DNA of 64,000 nucleotides from Cymodocea nodosa (Eukaryota; Streptophyta; Magnoliopsida; Alismatales; Cymodoceaceae): contig CM072337.1 in the NCBI GenBank assembly GCA_036874045.1, positions 9,920,001 through 9,984,000 on the forward strand, written 5' to 3'. The notes under the pieces were generated by a model that made no database searches, was not told where the DNA came from, and saw nothing but the letters and a program-made list of their open reading frames with translations. The translations under genes and the position numbers were made by a program. Shown here one piece after another: positions 57,011 to 64,000 of this stretch (its first letter is position 1; each line of letters opens with the position of its first letter).

Positions 57011-58400
57011 GCTGAACTTGATTTAGTTGGAAATGATCCGAAGATTCCAGCCTGTTTGCTTCTACTTCTATTTGTGGTGGAGAGTCGGCAGAATTCTCCA
57101 CTCTTCTTTCTTGCATCCTCTCTAAAATTTGTTGAAGAGTCTCTCCCTCTTCAATGGAATCTGTCAAGATATTTCCTTCCTATTCCATCTACTCTTATTC
57201 AGCTTCTTGTTCAGTTTCTATTCTCTCTTCTTCCTCTTGACTATCAATCTGCATTGTCACTATTCTTTTTGATTTTGTGGCAGATTGGGATGGTGTCACG
57301 GGTAAATCAGCTTCTACCCTAATTTCAGTATCTTTTGTTTGCACAGGCTGCAAATTAGTTTCAACCTGTTTTTCTTCTTTTCTTTGCTCTTGCTGCTGCT
57401 ACTCCTGCTCATCCTTAGAATCGGATAGTAGGTTTACAAAAATTGTCTCTACAGGTCCTACTAATATTACTAGGTCAGGTTTAATCTCTTCTTGATGTTT
57501 AGGCACTATCTCTTTTCCTTTCCTTCTTCTAATTAACTGTGTCTAATCTTCCTCTTCTTCTTTTGAGATGAAATCTACAAAAATAGGCTCTACAGGCCCT
57601 CGAGTCATAGGTATTGGCTCTTCCTATTTTACCTTTTCTATAATTACTAATCTTGAAGGACTAGCTTCCATTTCTTTTATAGCACTTGATCTAGTTGCTT
57701 CCTGATGTTACTCTACTTTAATTTTGTATTGGGCCCTCAATTTTTCTTCAGCCCTTTTTCTGTAGAGTGCATCATATAGTAAATACATTTTTTCCATAGC
57801 CATATCCTTAGAATTTCTTTAGCTCTTAGCAACTTTAACCAGCTTTGCAAATTCTTTCCATTCCTTTGGCGTAGATGGCCCAAAAAATGCTACTCTTTCT
57901 AACGGCCTTAGCGGTGGAATAGATGGTCCTGGCTACTATTCCTCAAAGACAAGTCTTTCAGCAGTCGGTTCCTCTTGTTCTTTAGTTGCATGTTTTTCAT
58001 TTCCTTTCCTCTGTTGTTCCCAGATTGCCCACCGAGCACATCTACCAATGCATCTTTTGAGCCATAGTCGGGACTTATGTTAAATCAATTCTAGGGCAGC
58101 TTCATTATTCGGCTTGATTTTTCTCTCTCTATTTAATGCAACTTTTGTAGCTACTTTGATTCTTGTTTCTATAATCTGTGGTATTTTTATGCCTAAATCT
58201 ACTAAAACTTTCCTCCAGTAGAAAAGGTTAGATTCTACCTTTTGTAGTTCTTTTTCCCGTGTTGTATTTCTGATCTTTTGCCTCGTATGTCATTCTTCCG
58301 ATTCTTTGAGAAATTCTGTCATGTCAACTGCTTCCTCCTAGAACTCTGACGTCATCTTTGTCATCGTGGAGTAATGGAACGGAACAGAATTGCTCTTATC
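57011..58400 (-). pseudogene. Coiled-coil and acidic ORF region (copy D)
   Basis: Fossil coding region corresponding to 1-653 plus 7915-8480 of copy C, here without the element 1 insertion. Its start lies near 58370, downstream of the inverted-repeat cluster. Composition is Glu/Gln/Lys-rich. It gives the uninterrupted version of the site where element 1 inserted in copy C (about 57700). Confidence 0.55.
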
Positions 58401-58529
58401 TCTATTGTTCTAAGTTCTAAATGAGTCTACGAATAATGCTCCACACATCCTAAGTTTTAGTATAAATAAGCCCTAAGTTTTAGGCAGGTAATCGGGTCAT
58501 TTTCCTGCGCAAACTCTCGCTCTCTCATT

Positions 58530-58700
58530 TACCTCTCCATGAAGTTGCAGTTAACTCCACGAACTAAGTCCATGGACTTAACTACAGTACTCCATTGAGT
58601 TATAGTTAACTCAATGGTGTAAATTCATTAACAGATCCTAGAGTCAATGGAGTAAGTTCGTTGAGTTAAATGTAACTCAACGGACTTTTCGTAAAGTTAT
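58530..58700. repeat. GTTGAGTTA/TAACTCAAC inverted-repeat cluster after the pol spacer (copy D)
   Basis: Three to four cassette pairs, equivalent to 968-1110 of element 1. It lies between the pol spacer and the coiled-coil ORF. Confidence 0.72.
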
Positions 58701-58739
58701 AACTAATAAAAATACTTATAATAATCATTTTTACTTCGA

Positions 58740-59050
58740 TCAAGATCGAAGAATTTTTGGTCTAACTGACTCTTAATTTTTTCAACATTTTAACATTTTG
58801 GTCAAATCGTTATATTCCTTGGTTGAACCAAAATTAATTACTCTCTTTTTTCTTCTATCGGTTGAATCGATACCATGCTTCGATAAAACCAACATTTTTA
58901 CTTAATATATTATTTAGATTTTTTTATGTTTTTATGTTTCGATTAGACCGATGGATCCTATCGGTTGAACCATAACGATATTTTTCTTTTATATGTTTCG
59001 ATAAAATCGATAATTCCTTTCAGTTGAACCATGACTATGTTTAAATAAGG
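58740..59050 (-). repeat. Tandem CGGTTGAATCG/GATACCATG spacer repeats (copy D)
   Basis: Same repeat type as 1159-1480: GGTTGAATCGATACCATGCT, TTAGACCGATGGATCC and related units separated by T-rich sequence. Non-coding. Confidence 0.68.
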
Positions 59051-59385
59051 TTATTATTATTATTTATAAATAACACACACTTAGATAATTTCATACTAAG
59101 TAAAACTCGAGTAGCCCTCTACTCTTACTTCTTCTATAATTCCAAATGAACTTTTTGGTATTTTCAAAATAGGTCTAAGTCTTTGTCCATTTACTTTAAA
59201 TATATTCTGATTTTTAGGATTTTCAATTTCAATAGCTCCATAGGAATAAATATTTCAAATTATGTAAGGTCCTGCCCAGCTAGATCTTAATTTTCCTGGA
59301 TGGTTATGGAGTCTAGTCATGTAAAGATATACTTCTTGTCCTATTTCAAAGGTTTTTAAAATAATTTTCTTGTCATGCCAAAACT

Positions 59386-60756
59386 TCATTTCTCTTTTTC
59401 TCTTACAGTTTTCGAATAAGCTTCATTCTTAAATTCTTCTAATTTAATCAATTGTATTTTTCTATTTTCTATAGCTTGATTTAAATTAGTGTTCAAAGTT
59501 TTTAATGCCCAATAAGCTTTATATTCAATTTCAGCTGGTAAATGACAACTTTTTCTATATACTAGCCTAAAAGGTGACATACCTAAGTTTGTCTTATAAG
59601 CAGTTCTATAAGCCCAAAGTGCATCTATTAATCTATTAGCCCAATTTGTTCTAATAGGATCTACTACTTTTTCTAAGATTAACTTAATTTGTTTGTTTGC
59701 ACTTTCTACTTGTCCACTTGTTTGCGGATGATATGATGTTGCAATTTTGTGATTTACTCCATATTTCTTCATTAAGGCTTCAAAACTTCTATTACAAAAA
59801 TGAGTTCTTCTATCACTGATAATAGCTTTAGGTATTCCAAATCTGGCAATTATATTAGTTCTTATAAATTGTATTACTACTTTGTTGTCATTAATTTTTG
59901 TAGGAATAGTTTCTATTCATTTAGATACATAATCCACCCCCAACAATATATAATTAAATTGATTAGACATAGGAAATAGACCCATAAAATCTATTCCCCA
60001 CACATCAAAGATTTCAACTTCAACAATAGGATTAAGAGGCATCATATTCCTCTTTGATATTCTTCCTATTTGTTGATATCTTAAACAACTTAAACAATAT
60101 TTGTGAGCATCTTTGAATAGTGTTGGCCAATAAAGTCCACATTGTAAAATTTTGGTAGTAGTTTTCCCTGAACCAAAATACCCTCCACATGTTTGGTCAT
60201 GGCAGAAAGACAATATGCTCCGATATTTAGTTTTTGGAACACACCTCCTTAAAACCAGATCAGGATATTTCTTAAATAAGTATGAGTCTTCCCAATAGTA
60301 ATATTTTACTCTTGAAAAGTACAATTTCTTATCCTGTCTATTCCAATCCTTAGGTGTTAAACTAGTAACTAAGTAATTAACTATATCTGCATACCAAGGC
60401 ATTGTGTTCATGGTCATTAATTGTTCATTAGGAAAATTATCCTTAATTTCAATATTTGATTTTTCTATTTGTAATATTGATAAATGATCTGCTACTACAT
60501 TCTCACAATCTTTTTTATCTTTAATTTTTAGATCAAATTCTTGTAATAATAATATCAATCGGATCAATCTAAGTTTAGTCTCTTTCTTTGCTATTAGGTG
60601 TTTTAAAGCTGAATGATTTGTGTATACTATCACTTTAGCTCCAATCAGATATGATCTAAACTTTTCTAAGGCAAACACAACAACTAACAGCTCTTTTTCA
60701 GTAGTTGTATAATTAACTTGAGCATCATTTAAAGTTTTGCTTACACAATGAATCAC
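59386..60756 (-). pseudogene. Family A RNase H and integrase region (copy D)
   Basis: Fossil coding region. RNase H ([30 protein letters not shown]), integrase zinc-binding region ([23 protein letters not shown]), core ([25 protein letters not shown]) and C-terminal segment ([18 protein letters not shown]). It is more complete through RNase H than element 1, which helps define family A pol order. Confidence 0.88.
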
Positions 60757-62186
60757 TCTAAGAGATTTTTATATCTTCTGTCCCAACACTGCTCTTACAG
60801 CAAAATCAGATGCATCGCACATTAATTCAAATAGATGGCTCCAATCAGGTGCTTGTATAATAGGAGTTGAAATTAAGATAGTTTTAAGCTTGAAAAATGC
60901 TTCTTTGCAATTTTTATCAAAGTTGAATGGGACATCTTTTAATAGATTAGTTAAAGGCCTAGTTATTTTGCTAAAATCTTTAATGAATCTTCTATAAAAT
61001 CCAGCATGTCCTAGAAATAATCTAATATCTTTTACTGATTTAGGTTCTGGTAGATTAGAAATTACTTCTATTTTAGCTTTATCTACTTCCAACCCTTTCT
61101 TTGAAACAATATATCCCAAGACTATTCCTTGCTTAACCATGAAGTGACATTTTTCCCAATTTAAAACCATACTTTTTTCCACACAGTGTTTTAATACTTT
61201 GTCTAAATTGTTTAAACATACTTCATATGAAGTTCCATATACAGTAAAATCATACATAAATATTTCTAAAAAATCTTTACTCATTCTAGTGAATATGCCT
61301 TGGATACACCTTTGAAAGGTAGCTGGTGCATTGCATAATTTGAATGACATTCTCTTAAAAGCATAAGTTCCATTAGGACAGGTGAAAGTTGTTTTCTCTT
61401 GATCCTCTAGTGCTATTGAAACTTGGTTATATCCTGAATACCTGTCTAGGAAACAAAAATATTCTTGCCTTGCTAATTTCTCTAGCATTTGATCTATGAA
61501 ATGTAAGGGAAAATGATCTTTCCTAGTCACAACATTCAGCTTTCTATAGTCTATACACACTCTCCAACCTGATTGAATTCTAGTAGGTATCAAGTCCTGA
61601 CTTTCATTCCTAATAACTGTTAATCCTGATTTCTTGGGAACTACATGGATTAGACTAACCCATGAGCTATCAAAAATCGGATAAATTATATCATTATCTA
61701 ACCATTTCACTATTTCTTTCCTGACTACTTCTTTAAGGTTTGGATTTAATCTACTCTCAGGAATTCTAACTGGTTTAGCATTCTTTTCTAAATATATGTG
61801 GTGATAGCATAAAGTTGAACTTAACCCTTTTATATTAGTCATAGTCCATCCTATTGCCTCTTTATAAGTTTTTACTACATCTTTTAATTTAGCAATTTGA
61901 TTCTCTTTTAAATCTGAAGCAATAATGATTGGACATGTTTGTTTTTCTTCCAAAAATATATAGGTTAATTCAGGAGGTAAAGGTTTTAAATCTAAATATT
62001 ATCCATCAGAAGCTAGAGTTCCTAATCGAACATTTTCATTTTCTTTGTAAATCTCTTCTTGATGTCCTTTTACATTTATGCTTTCACTTTCTTCTAAAGT
62101 TTCAGAATCTAGTTGCCTATTTAATTCTTCTTGAATCACATCATCTAGCATATCTCCTTTATCCTTTAAAAAATCTATAGTATGTA
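60757..62186 (-). pseudogene. Family A protease end and reverse transcriptase region (copy D)
   Basis: Fossil coding region matching 3273 to about 4330 of element 1, with RT landmarks GWRVCIDYRKLNVVTRKDHF, YSGYNQVSIALEDQE and [19 protein letters not shown]. The match ends at 62186, where a plus-strand LTR begins, so protease and the first ORF are missing. Confidence 0.85.
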
Positions 62187-62888
62187 TTAAAACAAAAATA
62201 CTAAAAACAATTTATCTATGTTTGTATGTTGTATTTGAGTGTTGTATTGTTTGTGTTGTATCGTGATTAATGTTATCTTTGTCAGTGTTGTGATTGTTTT
62301 ATGTTTATTTTAGTTTTATAGTTTACTGAAATTGGTTCGTTCAAAAGACTTAAAGATTTTAATGGTTACTGTTTGAATTATCTGAATGTTAGTATTGCTT
62401 AATGATAAATTCAATATTAACTAACATTAAAGAGCTTAATTGATGTTATTTACAATCTGTGGAATCGCCCAATGGTTGTCCGAATTCCTCTGTAAATAGC
62501 AGTATTAAAAAGAAAAGATAGGCTCGTGGAGTTAACTTAAGTCCACGAGGTTAGTCCGTTGAGTTATCCATAACTCAACGAACTTAGTCCGTTGAGTTAG
62601 CTGTAATTCAACGAAGAGCTTATTGAATATATAAATTTGATTTTTAACAATCAAACAGTTCTCAAGTTCGTCAGCAATTCCCTATGGGATCGACCTGTAC
62701 TTGAACATTGACACAATAGACACTGTGCACTTGCAGTTAAAGTACAAATTGGAATTAATATCTAAATTGTATTAAAGGTTGTTTGTTTACTTCTAAAAGA
62801 AAGAATAGGCATAAAGATAAATTAACTAAGTAAAAACAGAAGTAACAAATACAAGTTTTTCTAGTGTAGTGCTGGGAAAACCTAAACA
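62187..62888 (+). repeat. Partial 5' LTR of copy B
   Basis: The last 702 bp of the LTR, ending CCTAAACA at 62888. It contains the GTTGAGTTA/TAACTCAAC cluster (62520-62615) and the conserved U5-side block (62670-62735). It is collinear with 16340-17037 and 18703-19405. Confidence 0.88.
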
Positions 62889-62895
62889 AGTTTTA

Positions 62896-62913
62896 TGGCG
62901 CCGTTGTCGGGGA
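62896..62913 (+). other. Primer binding site, tRNA-Asp type (copy B)
   Basis: Reads TGGCGCCGTTGTCGGGGA, near-complementary to the plant tRNA-Asp 3' end. It starts 7 bp after the LTR. The most canonical of the family A primer sites in the window. Confidence 0.9.
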
Positions 62914-62929
62914 ATTGAATTGAATAGAT

Positions 62930-63861
62930 ATAAGCAACTGTTAGAGGTGTTTCGTTTTAATAGCTAGAGTTGTGTGTTTTCTTTTGTAATTGAGAATATG
63001 GCATATGCTTATGCTCAAAGATTTCTGAAACCTGTAATTAGCATATGTGAATTCTGCAATTCTGAAGGACACGACATTTCTGATTGTTTGAAACTGAGAC
63101 ATTTACAGATGGTTAGATCCCATGAACAACAAATGAATTATCCTCAATATAATAGAGCCGAGTATGAGAATCCTATAGTTTACCCAACTAATGGTTAGTA
63201 TAGAATGTGTAATATGATGAGAGACACTGAAGTTTGGGATAGCTATGACAGACTACAGCATAGTATAGAGCAAAATCTAGACAAACTGGAATACTTTATG
63301 TGTCAACAACAAGAAGTCAACCAATTAAACTATAAGGAAGCATATTTAGAACCTAAATAGGATATAATTTACAAAATTGAAAAAAATATAAAGAAAATTG
63401 ATCAAAAATTGAATGCAATGAAATTAGATGATCTAGAAACAAAATTAAAAGCATTAGACGAAAATGCAATGAAAATACAAGTTATGCAACAGGACAATGA
63501 AAATTATAATGTTATAAACCTACATAATTTGCAAAATATACAGCAAATAGAAAATACTAATGCAAGAGAATTTAAAGAATGCACTTTAAAACTAAAAACA
63601 ATTGAAGATCATAATCACAAAAATGATATACAAAAACATCATAAAAGTTACGAAAATCTAGAAGATGTATGTGTAACATTAAGATCTGGAACTGATATAC
63701 CACCAAGAACTCAAAATGAAAATGATATGAAGGTGGATAAGAGTAAAAATCAAAATGATAATGAAAATGTAATAGCTGAAAATCTAGAAATCACTGAAGA
63801 ACAATCTGAATCTGCGAATGAAGCTAAAACTGATCAAACAAATCAATTGAAAGAAAAATAG
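62930..63861 (+). pseudogene. Family A first ORF, copy B (zinc knuckle, no capsid)
   Basis: Fossil coding region starting shortly after the primer site. CCHC knuckle CEFCNSEGHDISDC at about residue 25 after MAYAYAQRF, then a Tyr/Asn/Gln-rich part, a Lys/Glu helical region (MKLDDLETKLKALDENAMKI), VCVTLRSGTDIPPRTQNEND and a Glu/Gln/Asn-rich tail. The same layout occurs in element 1 and copy E. The capsid domain expected here in Athila-type Gag is absent. Confidence 0.82.
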
Positions 63862-64000
63862 TCTTTGAAATCAAAATCTTTAGCACCCTATCCTGAAAGA
63901 TTACAACAAACAATTCCTGAAAAATAAGAAAAAATCAGAGAAATTTTTGAAAAAGTAATAGTTAACATTCCATTGTTAGATCTATTGTAGAAAATGCCAC
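63862..64000 (+). pseudogene. Start of family A protease region (copy B)
   Basis: Fossil coding region matching the pre-protease segment of element 1 (PYPERLQQTIPEK, then NIPLLDL). It is cut by the window edge. Confidence 0.7.

Larger units (their letters stand above)
50149..62186 (-). mobile_element. Family A gypsy copy D, 5' end missing
   Basis: Minus-strand element of 12 kb inserted in copy E. In element order: pol (62186-59386), tandem spacer repeats, inverted-repeat cassettes, the coiled-coil/acidic region, the env-like ORF, a second cassette cluster, leader, F-box ORF, internal polypurine tract, 3' non-coding region, polypurine tract and 3' LTR. The 5' LTR, primer site, first ORF and protease start are missing; at 62186 it joins the LTR of copy B. 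It lacks the capsid-bearing segment of copy C. It is decayed, with several breaks. Confidence 0.88.
62187..64000 (+). mobile_element. Family A gypsy copy B, running off the right edge
   Basis: Plus-strand element with a partial 5' LTR (62187-62888), a primer site, a short leader, the first ORF and the start of protease. The LTR lacks its first 1.4 kb, having been joined to the broken 5' end of copy D. Genes continue beyond 64000. The coding sequence is decayed. Confidence 0.88.

Overview
The window is plant nuclear DNA, very probably from an angiosperm. It holds one recognisable host gene, a class I TCP transcription factor of the TCP20 type (ATG at 43383, stop at 44375). Most of the remainder is AT-rich nested LTR retrotransposon sequence. 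I saw no rRNA, tRNA, CRISPR or bacterial-type feature. The species cannot be named from this sequence.

Most repeats belong to one large Ty3/gypsy family of the Athila/Tat branch, called family A here. Its LTRs are about 1.8-2.2 kb, begin TGTTTAG-like and end CTAAACA-like. Its primer binding site matches the 3' end of tRNA-Asp. Family A copies, left to right: C (+, 1-674 and 7910-19405, starting left of the window); element 1 (-, 675-7909, inserted in C); fragments at 23934-24138 and 27255-29331; A2 (-, 32705-36726, inserted in Copia 3); an old LTR piece at 39451-40085; 3'-end pieces at 47970-48300; E (+, about 48900-50148); D (-, 50149-62186); and B (+, 62187 to the right edge). Three Ty1/copia elements or fragments are also present: Copia 1 (-, 19406-23933), Copia 3 (-, 24139-24380 plus 29332-39450, split by an inversion and by A2) and a short remnant at 46050-46480. 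All of them are decayed fossils.

The most unusual feature is the gene order of family A, pieced together by comparing copies. Directly after the primer site comes an ORF with a CCHC zinc knuckle but no capsid domain, followed by protease-RT-RNase H-integrase. The 3' half then holds an acidic coiled-coil ORF, an Athila env-like ORF, a conserved non-coding leader, and an F-box/F-box-associated ORF. The Gag capsid domain lies in this 3' half, inside a GT...AG segment (10401-11955 in C) that copy D lacks exactly, as if D came from a spliced RNA. Short inverted-repeat cassettes (GTTGAGTTA...TAACTCAAC) sit at the ORF boundaries and in the LTRs. A sister cassette (GGATAGTTA...TAACTCTCCG) occurs in both the gypsy and copia LTRs. 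An ancestral-looking polypurine tract lies about 1.3 kb inside the one that adjoins the 3' LTR.

The TCP20 gene sits in a relatively element-poor stretch (about 40.1-46.0 kb), with a GC-rich island and a (CT)n tract upstream and a likely 3'-UTR intron downstream. A 5.2-kb inversion (24139-29331) explains two otherwise odd junctions between gypsy and copia fragments.
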